A stretch of DNA of 14,410 nucleotides from JAHJDO01 sp030671985 [NCBI: bacterium] (GTDB taxonomy: Bacteria; JAHJDO01): positions 1 to 14,410 of the forward strand of contig DAOVHI010000020.1 in assembly GCA_030671985.1 (NCBI GenBank), read 5' to 3'. How positions within the stretch are numbered: the stretch's first letter is position 1; the number at the start of each line of letters is the position of its first letter. The notes beneath the pieces were generated by a model. The model ran no database searches. It was not told where the DNA came from and was given only the letters and a program-made list of their open reading frames with translations. The position numbers were made by a program, and so were the translations under genes. Below, piece by piece: positions 7,969 through 14,410 of this stretch.

Positions 7969-8460
7969 TTGAGAGAGAATAGGAAAAAAGAGGAAGCAGA
8001 AGGTCAGGAACTAGTAGAGAAGGTTGTGAATGTAAACAGGGTTGGTAAGGTTGTAAAGGGGGGAAGAAAGTTTGGTTTTAGTAGTCTTGTTGTAGTGGGC
8101 GATGGAGGTGGAAAAGTAGGGTATGGTATAGGTAAGGCAAACGCAGTGCCTGAGTCAATAAAAAAAGCTCTCCAATCAGCAAAGAAGAATATGGTGGATG
8201 TTTTAATTGTAGATACAACAATTCCGTTTGAAATAATAGGCCGTTATGACGCGGCGAGGATTATGTTGAAACCTGCTTCAAAGGGAACGGGTGTAATCGC
8301 AGGAAGCGCGGTTAGAGCCGTGTTAGAAGCCGTTGGCATTCAGAATGCTTTAACAAAGTGTTTGGGATCCAATAATCCAACGAATGTTGTTAGAGCAACA
8401 ATTGAAGGCTTGAGAAATATATCAGAGATTTATGAACTATCAAAAAAAAGGCACGGATAA
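7969..8460 (+). CDS. rpsE: 30S ribosomal protein S5
   Basis: S5 lies on the back of the 30S body, lines the mRNA entry tunnel with S3 and S4, and affects decoding accuracy. The 163-residue protein starts from TTG. It has an N-terminal double-stranded-RNA-binding-like domain with [20 protein letters not shown] and [20 protein letters not shown]. The C-terminal domain shows [20 protein letters not shown] followed by LEAVGI, then [16 protein letters not shown]. The stop TAA touches the rplO ATG directly. rpmD (L30), which often sits between these two genes, is absent. Confidence 0.98.
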   Translation: MRENRKKEEAEGQELVEKVVNVNRVGKVVKGGRKFGFSSLVVVGDGGGKVGYGIGKANAVPESIKKALQSAKKNMVDVLIVDTTIPFEIIGRYDAARIMLKPASKGTGVIAGSAVRAVLEAVGIQNALTKCLGSNNPTNVVRATIEGLRNISEIYELSKKRHG

Positions 8461-8610
8461 ATGATATTAAGTAATTTGAAAGTTTCTGAGGGAGCTAAGA
8501 AGAGAAAGAAAATAGTTGGGCGTGGCAATGGCTCTGGTCATGGCTAAACTGCCTGCAAAGGGAGCAAAGGGCAGAGATCAAGATCTGGCGGAAAAGTTCG
8601 CCGTGGTTTT

Positions 8611-8619
8611 GAGGGAGGA
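8611..8619 (+). promoter_or_regulatory. Possible internal ribosome binding site in rplO
   Basis: GAGGGAGGA ends three bases before the in-frame ATG at 8623. It is also the coding sequence of the conserved Glu-Gly-Gly in the FEGGQMP motif, so its existence may owe nothing to initiation. If the upstream TAA is real, this site could start a truncated L15. Confidence 0.4.
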
Positions 8620-8622
8620 CAA

Positions 8623-8901
8623 ATGCCCCTCTATCGCAGGGTACCAAAAAGAGGGTTTACGAGTCGCTCAAGAGAGAAAATAGAAATTATAAATGTAGAA
8701 AAATTAGATTGTTTTAAGGATGGTTCAATAGTGAATCATGAGCATCTTATAGAGAAGGGGCTGCTAAAGTCTCAGGATAGTTTAATTAAAATTTTGGGCA
8801 GTGGAGATTTAAAAAAAAAGCTAAATGTAAAAGCGCATAGCTTTAGCGATGGTGCTGCTCGGAAAATTAGAGATGCCGGGGGGACTACAGAGGTTATATA
8901 A
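8623..8901 (+). CDS. rplO: L15 fragment, possible reinitiated product
   Basis: This is the longest open part of the interrupted L15 gene: 92 residues from MPLYRRVPKRGFTSRSREKI to the natural stop. It holds the globular C-terminal domain, including the IIGxx-like LIEKGLLKSQDSLIKILGSG region and the closing FSDGAARKIRDAGGT. It lacks the first 54 residues, which include the rRNA-penetrating glycine- and lysine-rich arm. There is no in-frame ATG, GTG or TTG between the TAA and 8623. The stop overlaps the secY start as TAATG. Whether it is made as a separate protein is unknown. Confidence 0.45.
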   Translation: MPLYRRVPKRGFTSRSREKIEIINVEKLDCFKDGSIVNHEHLIEKGLLKSQDSLIKILGSGDLKKKLNVKAHSFSDGAARKIRDAGGTTEVI

Positions 8902-10214
8902 TGCTGTCAGGGTTTCGAGATATATTTAGAATACCAGAGTTAAAAAAGAGGGTTTTATTTACTTTAGCTATTATAGCTGTTTTTAGGATAGGTGCCTTTG
9001 TACCGACACCAGGAATAGATACTAGCGCATTGGTTAAATATTTTGCCAGCATGCAGGGCACTCTCTTCGGGATGGCAGACTTATTTTCAGGCGGGGCGCT
9101 ACGGAAGTTGTCCATATTTGCCTTAGGTATAATGCCATATATTAGTGCATCAATCATAATGCAATTGTTGACGCCGGTTATTCCTTATTTAGAAAAATTG
9201 TCAAAAGAAGGAGATTTTGGGCGGAAGAAGATAACTCAGTATACCAGATATGGAACAATAGTGGTAAGTATAATACAGTCCATTGGTATTAGCTTATGGC
9301 TGTCTAATCCACATAGTTTTGGGGGATTGATAATCGTTCCTAATCCGGGAATTTTCTTTCATTTCATAGTTGTAATGACACTTACTACAGGAACGGTATT
9401 CATTATGTGGCTCGGAGAACAAATAACTGAACGTGGGATAGGCAACGGGATATCACTTATAATTTTTGCGGGAATTGTTGCCGGAATGCCTGGAGATCTG
9501 GGCAGAACCTGGAAATTATTTAATACCGGACAGATGAGATTCTTTTCATTAATATTTCTCGCAGCAATTATGATTGCAGTTATTGCAGCGGTGGTCTTAA
9601 TTACGCAAGGGTACAGGAAGATACCTGTTCAATATGCAAAGCGTATTGTTGGAAGAAAAATGTATGGAGGGCAGAGCACGCACATTCCTTTGCGTGTAAA
9701 TCAGGCAGGAGTGATCCCGATTATATTTGCTGTTTCCATTATGATGTTTCCGCAGACAATAATGACCTTTTTACCGGGTAAAAGTTCATTAATTGGAACC
9801 ATTGTTTCTTATTTTTCGATGAATCAATGGCCTGGTATGATAATGTATGTAACTTTAATTATATTATTCACATACTTTTACACAGCCATTACTTTTAATC
9901 CTGTGGAAATGGCTGATAATATGAAGAAATATGGAGGATTTGTTCCTGGTATAAGACCAGGTAAACCAACTGCTGAATATTTTGATAGGATAATGACAAA
10001 AATTGCTTTTGCAGGAGGTATATTTTTAGGGGCTATAGCAATCTTGCCAACACTGCTGACAAAGTGGATGAATATTCCATTTTATTTTGGAGGAACTTCA
10101 CTTTTAATAGTTGTCGGGGTTGCTCTTGATACAATGAAGCAGGTAGAATCGCACCTATTAATGAGACATTACGAAGGGTTTATGAAAAAGGGCAAACTGA
10201 GAGCGCGGTACTAG
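8901..10214 (+). CDS. secY: Protein translocase channel subunit SecY
   Basis: SecY is the pore of the SecYEG translocon in the cytoplasmic membrane. The 437-residue protein has the expected pattern of ten hydrophobic segments, starting about 18-35 and ending about 397-413. The first signature region reads FALGIMPYISASIIMQLLTP (73-92) and the second FIMWLGEQITERGIGNGISL (167-186). Later come QSTHIPLRVNQAGVIPIIFA (258-277), the cytosolic C5 loop FVPGIRPGKPTAEYFDR (347-363), which meets SecA or the ribosome, and the tail ending LRARY. The ATG overlaps the rplO stop by one base (TAATG), with AGAGG upstream, suggesting translational coupling to L15. secE and secG are not in the window. Confidence 0.98.
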   Translation: MLSGFRDIFRIPELKKRVLFTLAIIAVFRIGAFVPTPGIDTSALVKYFASMQGTLFGMADLFSGGALRKLSIFALGIMPYISASIIMQLLTPVIPYLEKLSKEGDFGRKKITQYTRYGTIVVSIIQSIGISLWLSNPHSFGGLIIVPNPGIFFHFIVVMTLTTGTVFIMWLGEQITERGIGNGISLIIFAGIVAGMPGDLGRTWKLFNTGQMRFFSLIFLAAIMIAVIAAVVLITQGYRKIPVQYAKRIVGRKMYGGQSTHIPLRVNQAGVIPIIFAVSIMMFPQTIMTFLPGKSSLIGTIVSYFSMNQWPGMIMYVTLIILFTYFYTAITFNPVEMADNMKKYGGFVPGIRPGKPTAEYFDRIMTKIAFAGGIFLGAIAILPTLLTKWMNIPFYFGGTSLLIVVGVALDTMKQVESHLLMRHYEGFMKKGKLRARY

Positions 10215-10232
10215 AGAGGTAATAAGGGGAGT

Positions 10233-10892
10233 ATGTATATAATTTTATTAGGGGCTCCGGGAGCAGGTAAGGGGACACTGGCTAAAATGATTGAGAAGAA
10301 ATTTGGTATATCTCATTTGTCTACAGGGGATATTCTCAGAGATAATGTTAATAGAAAAACTTGTGTGGGAAATCAAGCCAAAGAGTATATGAATAATGGG
10401 AAACTGGTTCCTGATGATATTATGATACAGATGGTAAAGGGAAGAGTTCTCGAGGAAGATTGTAAAACTGGTTTTGTGTTGGATGGGTTTCCCAGGACGA
10501 TAGAACAAGCCGAGGCATTGGAATTGATATTTAATGGACTTAATGTAACGATTGATGCTGTTCTTAACTTGAAAGCATCTCAGGAGACAATTATAGAAAG
10601 ACTTTCCGGGAGAATAATATGTAATGGGTGCGAAGTAATTTATCATACGGAAAATATTCCTCCTAAGTTTGAGGGTAAGTGTGACAAGTGTGGTGATAAA
10701 TTGTATCAGCGCGATGATGATAAAAAAGATGTTGTTAAAAAAAGATTGATAGTGTATAAGACACGAACAAAAAAATTAATTTCGTATTATGAACGGCAAA
10801 ATTCCTTCTATGAAATTGATGCTAACAAAAAGGCTGATGAAATGTTTGTGGAAGTCTGCAAAAACTTAGAAAAAGTTGGTAAAAGTGGGTAA
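10233..10892 (+). CDS. adk: Adenylate kinase, zinc-type long form
   Basis: Adenylate kinase catalyses ATP + AMP = 2 ADP in the cytoplasm. The 219-residue enzyme has the P-loop GAPGAGKGT (7-15), the AMP-binding segment [12 protein letters not shown] (28-39), and [14 protein letters not shown] (83-96). Its long LID domain (about 125-162) has four cysteines, C130/C133 and C150/C153, that match the structural zinc site of Gram-positive-type enzymes, followed by the conserved YQRDDD. AAGGGGAG precedes the ATG. It lies between secY and infA as in many spc operons, but map, the usual next gene, is missing. Confidence 0.98.
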   Translation: MYIILLGAPGAGKGTLAKMIEKKFGISHLSTGDILRDNVNRKTCVGNQAKEYMNNGKLVPDDIMIQMVKGRVLEEDCKTGFVLDGFPRTIEQAEALELIFNGLNVTIDAVLNLKASQETIIERLSGRIICNGCEVIYHTENIPPKFEGKCDKCGDKLYQRDDDKKDVVKKRLIVYKTRTKKLISYYERQNSFYEIDANKKADEMFVEVCKNLEKVGKSG

Positions 10893-11103
10893 AGAAGAAG
10901 CGATAGAAGTAAGAGGCAAAGTAATAGATATGTTGCCTAATACAAAATTTAGAGTAGAGCTGGAAAATGGGCATACAGTACTTGCTCATCTTGGCGGAAA
11001 AATGAGAATGCGGTATATAAAAATTCTTTTGGGAGACGAAGTAAGTGTTGAACTTTCCCCTTATGATTTAACGAGAGGACGAATCGTATACAGGTTTAAA
11101 TAA
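10885..11103 (+). CDS. infA: Translation initiation factor IF-1
   Basis: IF-1 is a small OB-fold protein that covers the A site of the 30S subunit during initiation. From GTG 10885 the product is 72 residues, [20 protein letters not shown] onward, ending [15 protein letters not shown], the standard length and end for the family. A TTG at 10876 in the same frame would add three residues and also lies inside adk. I prefer the GTG because it matches the usual MAKEEAIEV start. The gene overlaps the adk stop by eight bases. No strong Shine-Dalgarno sequence is visible, so coupling to adk translation is likely. rpmJ follows after two bases. Confidence 0.95.
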   Translation: MGKEEAIEVRGKVIDMLPNTKFRVELENGHTVLAHLGGKMRMRYIKILLGDEVSVELSPYDLTRGRIVYRFK

Positions 11104-11105
11104 TT

Positions 11106-11219
11106 ATGAAAGTAAGAGTTTCAGTCAGAAGAATGTGTGATCAGTGCAGAATAGTAAAGAGAGGTAGAGTCCTCAGGGTTATTTGTAAAAATCCAAAACA
11201 TAAACAAAGGCAGAAGTAA
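11106..11219 (+). CDS. rpmJ: 50S ribosomal protein L36, zinc form
   Basis: L36 is the smallest 50S protein and stabilises 23S rRNA near the base of the L7/L12 stalk. The 37-residue product begins [20 protein letters not shown] and continues [17 protein letters not shown]. The ligands C11, C14, C27 and H32 form the complete zinc ribbon of the C+ type. The family's usual 37-38 residue length and the infA-rpmJ-rpsM order confirm it. The stop at 11217-11219 is 20 bases before rpsM. Confidence 0.97.
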   Translation: MKVRVSVRRMCDQCRIVKRGRVLRVICKNPKHKQRQK

Positions 11220-11239
11220 AAAGCATAGAGTGAGATAGA

Positions 11240-11626
11240 ATGGCTAGAATACATGGTGTAGATTTACCGAAGGATAAGAAGGTTTTAGTAGGGTTGTCAT
11301 ATATTTATGGGATAGGGAGGACATTGTCCGGCAAGATTTTGAAGATCGTGAATGTTTCTCCTGATAAACGAGTAAAAGATTTAACAGAAGACGAAATAAG
11401 TAAAATAGCCTCTATAATACAGGAAAGTTATGAGATAGAAGGTTCTTTGCGTCGCAGTGTGGCTTCTCATATCAGAAGATTGATTGATGTAGGTTCGTAC
11501 AGAGGTACAAGACATCGTAGAAAATTGCCTGTTAGAGGACAAAGGACGAAGACTAATGCAAGAACTAGAAAGGGTCCAAAACGAATAGTAATGAGAGCTA
11601 GGCAAAAGGAATCTAAGTCCACGTGA
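11240..11626 (+). CDS. rpsM: 30S ribosomal protein S13
   Basis: S13 is a 30S head protein that contacts the P-site tRNA through its basic tail and the 50S subunit through bridges B1a and B1b. The 128 residues show [20 protein letters not shown], the helix-hairpin-helix-like [14 protein letters not shown], the segment with [20 protein letters not shown], and [20 protein letters not shown] before the Arg/Lys-rich C-terminus. It is the first gene of the alpha operon core. Upstream is only a weak GTGAGA. It ends in TGA. Confidence 0.98.
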   Translation: MARIHGVDLPKDKKVLVGLSYIYGIGRTLSGKILKIVNVSPDKRVKDLTEDEISKIASIIQESYEIEGSLRRSVASHIRRLIDVGSYRGTRHRRKLPVRGQRTKTNARTRKGPKRIVMRARQKESKST

Positions 11627-11643
11627 TTGTAGGGGAGTAAATA

Positions 11644-12042
11644 ATGGCTAAAGCGAAGAGAAAGACTAAGAAATTAAGTAAAAAAATAACGAAGAATGTT
11701 CCTTCGGGGATTGTTTATATTCAAGCAACATTTAATAATACGATAGTTACTATAACGGATCTTTCGGGTAACGTTTTATCATGGGCAAGCGCTGGAGGTT
11801 GTGGCTTTTCAGGTTCAAGAAAAAGCACGCCGTTTGCGGCACAAGTGACTGCTGGGGCAGCCGCACAGAAAGCTATTGCGCATGGAATGAGGCAGGTTGA
11901 GATTTATGTAAAAGGACCAGGAAGTGGTAGAGAAACAGCAATAAGGGCTCTTCAGGCGGCGGGATTAGGAATAAATTCAATAAAAGATGTAACGCCTATA
12001 CCGCATAATGGGTGCAGACCGCCTAAGAGAAGAAGAGTCTAA
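11644..12042 (+). CDS. rpsK: 30S ribosomal protein S11
   Basis: S11 forms part of the 30S platform near the E-site codon. The 132-residue product has a lysine-rich N-terminus, [20 protein letters not shown] (26-45), [20 protein letters not shown] (46-65), [20 protein letters not shown] (73-92), and the closing [18 protein letters not shown]. This ending includes the HNG site that is isomerised to isoaspartate in E. coli S11. AGGGGAG lies eight bases before the ATG. Confidence 0.98.
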   Translation: MAKAKRKTKKLSKKITKNVPSGIVYIQATFNNTIVTITDLSGNVLSWASAGGCGFSGSRKSTPFAAQVTAGAAAQKAIAHGMRQVEIYVKGPGSGRETAIRALQAAGLGINSIKDVTPIPHNGCRPPKRRRV

Positions 12043-12047
12043 TTAGC

Positions 12048-12053
12048 AGGAGG
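12048..12053 (+). promoter_or_regulatory. Ribosome binding site deciding the TTG start of rpsD
   Basis: A consensus AGGAGG lies eight bases before TTG 12062. The S4 frame has no ATG near its family N-terminus (MGRYIGPVCRLC), so the site supports a TTG start. Confidence 0.85.
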
Positions 12054-12061
12054 TTATAAAT

Positions 12062-12688
12062 TTGGGTAGATATATTGGGCCGGTTTGTAGATTGTGCAAA
12101 AGAGAGGGAGAAAAGTTATTTTTGAAAGGCAGATCTTGCAACATTGAAAAATGTGCTTTGGAGAAAAGGAATGCTGCTTTGGGTAAGCGCTTTCAGAGAA
12201 AACGAAAGATGTCTGATTTTGGCTTAAGGTTAAGAGAAAAGCAAAAGGCAAAGAGGATATACGGCATTTTAGAGAAGCAGTTCAAAGGATATTATAAGAT
12301 GGCTACTAAACGCAAGGGTGTAACAGGAGAGATATTGCTGGAGTTATTAGAAAGACGTTTGGATAATGTTGTTTTTCGCTGTGGTTTTGCGACGACTAGA
12401 AGAGAGTCAAGGCAATTAGTAAGTCACGGTCACTTTCTTGTAAATGGAAGGGTTGTAGATATACCTTCGTATTTAATGAATCCCGATGAAAAAGTTCAGA
12501 TAAAAGATAAAGATAAAGAATGTGATTTTTTCAAAAATATAATTGAACTGACAAAGGAAAAGGAGATTCCTGCTTGGTTAGAAGTTGATAAGAAAGATCT
12601 CGCGGGGAAGATACTCAAAATTCCATCTCGTGAGGAAATGGGAGTATCCTTAAAAGAGCAGCTGATTGTTGAATTATATTCAAAATAG
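12062..12688 (+). CDS. rpsD: 30S ribosomal protein S4, zinc form
   Basis: S4 starts 30S assembly by binding the five-way junction of 16S rRNA. In E. coli it is also the repressor of the alpha operon. The 208 residues have an N-terminal zinc motif with C9, C12, C26 and C31 (in VCRLCKREGEKLFLKGRSC and IEKCALEKR). The S4 RNA-binding domain is at about 98-150, with RRLDNVVFRCGFATTRRESR followed by QLVSHGHFLVNG. The C-terminus matches the family in IPSREEMGVSLKEQLIVELY. The start is TTG. rpoA begins nine bases downstream. Confidence 0.98.
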   Translation: MGRYIGPVCRLCKREGEKLFLKGRSCNIEKCALEKRNAALGKRFQRKRKMSDFGLRLREKQKAKRIYGILEKQFKGYYKMATKRKGVTGEILLELLERRLDNVVFRCGFATTRRESRQLVSHGHFLVNGRVVDIPSYLMNPDEKVQIKDKDKECDFFKNIIELTKEKEIPAWLEVDKKDLAGKILKIPSREEMGVSLKEQLIVELYSK

Positions 12689-12697
12689 GAGAAGAAT

Positions 12698-13708
12698 ATG
12701 CCTTTAAAGTTAAAAAATTTTGAGATGCCAAAAAAAGTGGAGTGTGATGATAAAGTATCTAGTAGTACATTTGGAAAATTCACAATAGAGCCTTTCGAAC
12801 GTGGTTTTGGCACGACAATAGGTAACGCACTTCGTAGAGTTATGCTTTCTTCGTTAGAAGGTACTGCTGTAAAAGCTGTCAAAATAAAAAATATTCTTCA
12901 TGAGTTTTCTACAATTAAGGATGTAAAAGAGGATATTGTTGAAGTGGTTTTGAATTTAAAACAGTTAATTGTAAAGAGCTCCAACGATTCTTCCAAAGTA
13001 CTGACTGTTAAGGCTAAGGGCTCTAAAGATGTAAAAGCATCCAATATTAAAGTAAGTAGCGGAGTGGAAATTATTAATCCGAATTTGCATATAGCTACAC
13101 TTGGCAAAAGCGGTACGTTGGATATGGAAATTCACATTGGTAAAGGCAGAGGATACGTAACTGCAGAAGAAAACAAGGAGGAAAAGCAGCCAGTTGATCT
13201 AATAAATTTTGATTCATTTTTTTCTCCTGTAAAACGAGTGAGTTATACTGTAGAAGATGCAAGAGTTGGGCAGAGGACAAATTATGATAGGCTGATTTTA
13301 GAAGTATGGACAAATGGGACTATTTCTCCGTATGACGCTATTGTTTCTGCTGCAGAGGTTATTAACGAACATTTAATGTTATTTATAGCTCCCGAAAAAA
13401 TAAAAACCGAAGAAGTAGAGCAGGTTAGTGAAGAGGAGAAAAAAAGAGATAAGTATTTAGAGCAAAACATAAACGAGTTAGAATTATCTGTTAGAGCGTC
13501 CAATTGTTTGAAGGCGGCAAATATTAAAACAATTGGAGAACTTGTACGAAAAACAGAAGCTCAAATGCTCAAATATAGAAATTTTGGAAAGAAATCCTTG
13601 AATGAAATAAAGGATATTTTGACTAAAATGGGATTGGATTTTAAGAATAAATCAGAAGTTTCAAATGATTCAAAAGAAGAAAAATCAAAAACTAAAAAGA
13701 AGAAGTGA
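12698..13708 (+). CDS. rpoA: DNA-directed RNA polymerase alpha subunit
   Basis: RpoA dimerises to nucleate RNA polymerase assembly, and its C-terminal domain contacts UP-element DNA and activators. The 336-residue protein has the N-terminal assembly domain (about 20-232), with [20 protein letters not shown] (28-47), [17 protein letters not shown], and [11 protein letters not shown] charged linker (about 233-258) leads to the C-terminal domain with [20 protein letters not shown] (263-282) and [15 protein letters not shown]266 and N269 correspond to E. coli R265 and N268, the key DNA-contact residues, so UP-element recognition is probably kept. A Lys/Glu/Ser tail ends in six of seven basic residues. 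GGAGAAG precedes the ATG. Confidence 0.98.
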   Translation: MPLKLKNFEMPKKVECDDKVSSSTFGKFTIEPFERGFGTTIGNALRRVMLSSLEGTAVKAVKIKNILHEFSTIKDVKEDIVEVVLNLKQLIVKSSNDSSKVLTVKAKGSKDVKASNIKVSSGVEIINPNLHIATLGKSGTLDMEIHIGKGRGYVTAEENKEEKQPVDLINFDSFFSPVKRVSYTVEDARVGQRTNYDRLILEVWTNGTISPYDAIVSAAEVINEHLMLFIAPEKIKTEEVEQVSEEEKKRDKYLEQNINELELSVRASNCLKAANIKTIGELVRKTEAQMLKYRNFGKKSLNEIKDILTKMGLDFKNKSEVSNDSKEEKSKTKKKK

Positions 13709-13711
13709 AAA

Positions 13712-14065
13712 ATGCGGCATAAAAAAGCAGGCAGAAAATTAGGGCGGACGTCGAGTCACAGGAAGGCTCTATTTATGAATTTATTATGTTCTCTGTTTGA
13801 GCATGAAAAGATTAAAACAACAGAGGCAAAAGGTAAAGAGATTAAAAGGTTAGGTGATAAATTAATCAGTTTAGCAAAAAGAGGAGACCTGCACGCCAGG
13901 CGCATAGCGGCAACGACAATTATTAATAAAAAAATATTAACAAAGTTATTTAATAAAATCGCTCCGGAGCTTAAAGACAAACAAGGCGGATATATTCGTT
14001 TAATAAAAATAGGCGCACGTCTCGGAGACGCTGCTCCGCAGGTTATTGTAGAAATTATCAAGTAG
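13712..14065 (+). CDS. rplQ: 50S ribosomal protein L17
   Basis: L17 lies near the tunnel exit on the 50S surface. The 117-residue product begins MRHKKAGRKLGRTSSHRKAL and continues with the family's NLLCSLFEHEKIKTTEAKGK, a helical middle, and the ending RLIKIGARLGDAAPQVIVEI. It starts three bases after the rpoA stop. It closes the alpha operon in the usual way. The 42 bases that follow hold the ribosome binding site of the next gene but no hairpin with a U-tract. Confidence 0.98.
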   Translation: MRHKKAGRKLGRTSSHRKALFMNLLCSLFEHEKIKTTEAKGKEIKRLGDKLISLAKRGDLHARRIAATTIINKKILTKLFNKIAPELKDKQGGYIRLIKIGARLGDAAPQVIVEIIK

Positions 14066-14107
14066 AAACAGTCCGCGATTTGTTCTGTCTCTGGGGGAAG
14101 TAGCATC

Positions 14108-14410
14108 ATGCCAATAGAAATTATTCTTAACAAATGCACAGGTTGCAGAAAATGCATTCCTGTTTGTCCATTTTCTGCTGTAGAAGTAGTAGATAAAAAA
14201 GCCAAAATTTTGGATAATTGCACATTATGCGGGGCATGTGTGGATGCATGCAGATTTGATGCAATAGTTTTGGACAAAGAAGAGAAAAAAATATCAACGG
14301 GTGAATATAAAGGCATACTGGTTTTTGCAGAACAAAGACATGATGAACTTCAAACTGTAACGCTGGAACTATTAAATGAGGCAAGAAAATTAGCAGATAT
14401 ATTAAAGGAA
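14108..14410 (+). CDS. etfA: Electron transfer flavoprotein alpha subunit with N-terminal ferredoxin domain (partial)
   Basis: The reading frame is open to the window edge (101 codons). Residues 1-56 are a two-cluster ferredoxin: C10, C13, C16 and C20 (CTGCRKCIPVCP), then C38, C41, C44 and C48 (CTLCGACVDAC), each fit to bind a [4Fe-4S] cluster. From about 67 it reads YKGILVFAEQR, followed by ELLNEARKLADIL, the usual beginning of the ETF alpha domain. Ferredoxin-fused EtfA proteins are known from anaerobes, including electron-bifurcating lactate and caffeyl-CoA reductase systems. The FAD domain and any etfB or dehydrogenase partner lie outside, so the partner reaction cannot be named. GGGGGAAG (14093-14100) precedes the ATG. 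Confidence 0.9.
   Translation, partial: MPIEIILNKCTGCRKCIPVCPFSAVEVVDKKAKILDNCTLCGACVDACRFDAIVLDKEEKKISTGEYKGILVFAEQRHDELQTVTLELLNEARKLADILKE

Larger units (their letters stand above)
8461..8901 (+). pseudogene. rplO: 50S ribosomal protein L15 gene interrupted by in-frame TAA at codon 29
   Basis: L15 is a late 50S assembly protein whose long N-terminal arm threads into 23S rRNA. The frame from ATG 8461 to TAA 8899-8901 encodes 146 positions, the normal family length, and aligns without gaps. It has LSNLKVSEGAKKRKKIVGRG (3-22), NGSGHG, TACKGSKGQRSRSGG, KVRRGFEGGQMPLYRRVPKR (46-65), and a normal C-terminal domain ending AARKIRDAGGTTEVI. The single defect is TAA at 8545-8547, where the family has the lysine of GKT; AAA to TAA is one base change. 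Both sides remain in the same frame with family sequence, so this is a nonsense change, not a frameshift. Sequencing error, true mutation or a split protein cannot be told apart from one sequence. Confidence 0.9.

Noticed and set aside
8545-8547. Genetic code change reading TAA as lysine, or a selenocysteine/pyrrolysine site
   Set aside because: More than a dozen genes in the window end properly at TAA, with the next start at once; selenocysteine uses UGA and pyrrolysine UAG.
8461-8625. A frameshift pair or assembly indel in rplO
   Set aside because: Family residues before and after the TAA lie in the same frame and the total length is normal, so no insertion or deletion is needed.
10248-10646. 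Minus-strand open frame of 132 codons opposite adk
   Set aside because: It is fully inside adk, whose motifs are complete; its composition looks like an antisense translation, not a protein family.
10876-10884. TTG 10876 as the infA start
   Set aside because: It would add three residues beyond the family N-terminus; GTG 10885 gives the usual 72-residue IF-1, though neither has a strong ribosome binding site.
14066-14107. Rho-independent terminator after rplQ
   Set aside because: Only ACAG and CTGT can pair across a long loop, with no U-tract; too weak to call.
13756-14316. Minus-strand open frame of 186 codons opposite rplQ and etfA
   Set aside because: It is the antisense shadow of two strongly supported genes and has no recognisable domain or ribosome binding site.

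Overview
The window is one long, tightly packed, plus-strand run of translation and transcription genes: the bacterial S10, spc and alpha ribosomal protein operons joined end to end. It opens in the last 46 codons of tuf (EF-Tu) and closes in the first 101 codons of an electron-transfer flavoprotein alpha gene with an N-terminal ferredoxin domain. Gene order is tuf', rpsJ, rplC, rplD, rplW, rplB, rpsS, rplV, rpsC, rplP, rpmC, rpsQ, rplN, rplX, rplE, rpsN (zinc type), rpsH, rplF, rplR, rpsE, rplO (interrupted), secY, adk, infA, rpmJ, rpsM, rpsK, rpsD, rpoA, rplQ, etfA'. No gap exceeds about 42 bases and several genes overlap, so the block is probably read as one or a few long transcripts. I see no convincing promoter, terminator, RNA gene, mobile element, repeat array or CRISPR.

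The DNA is AT-rich with many AGA/AAA codons. All genes are bacterial in type, and TAA, TAG and TGA are all used as stops. The zinc forms of S4, S14, L24, L36 and adenylate kinase keep all their ligands. rpmD (L30) is absent between rpsE and rplO, and map is absent between adk and infA. With the ferredoxin-fused EtfA this suggests an anaerobic, uncultivated-type bacterium. Candidatus Omnitrophota or another PVC-related lineage would fit, but that assignment is a weak inference.

The genes act together: the ribosomal proteins build both subunits, IF-1 and EF-Tu serve initiation and elongation, RpoA nucleates RNA polymerase, SecY forms the membrane channel for nascent proteins, and Adk balances adenine nucleotides. 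EtfA belongs to redox metabolism and is a neighbour rather than a partner.

The one real anomaly is rplO. The full 146-residue L15 frame is intact from 8461 to 8901 except for a single in-frame TAA at 8545-8547, which replaces the lysine of the GKT motif. A strong Shine-Dalgarno-like stretch (8611-8619) precedes an in-frame ATG at 8623, so the gene is either a sequencing error, a real nonsense mutation, or a split L15. Apart from this the window is an ordinary, well conserved ribosomal cluster, and I found no new biological system in it.
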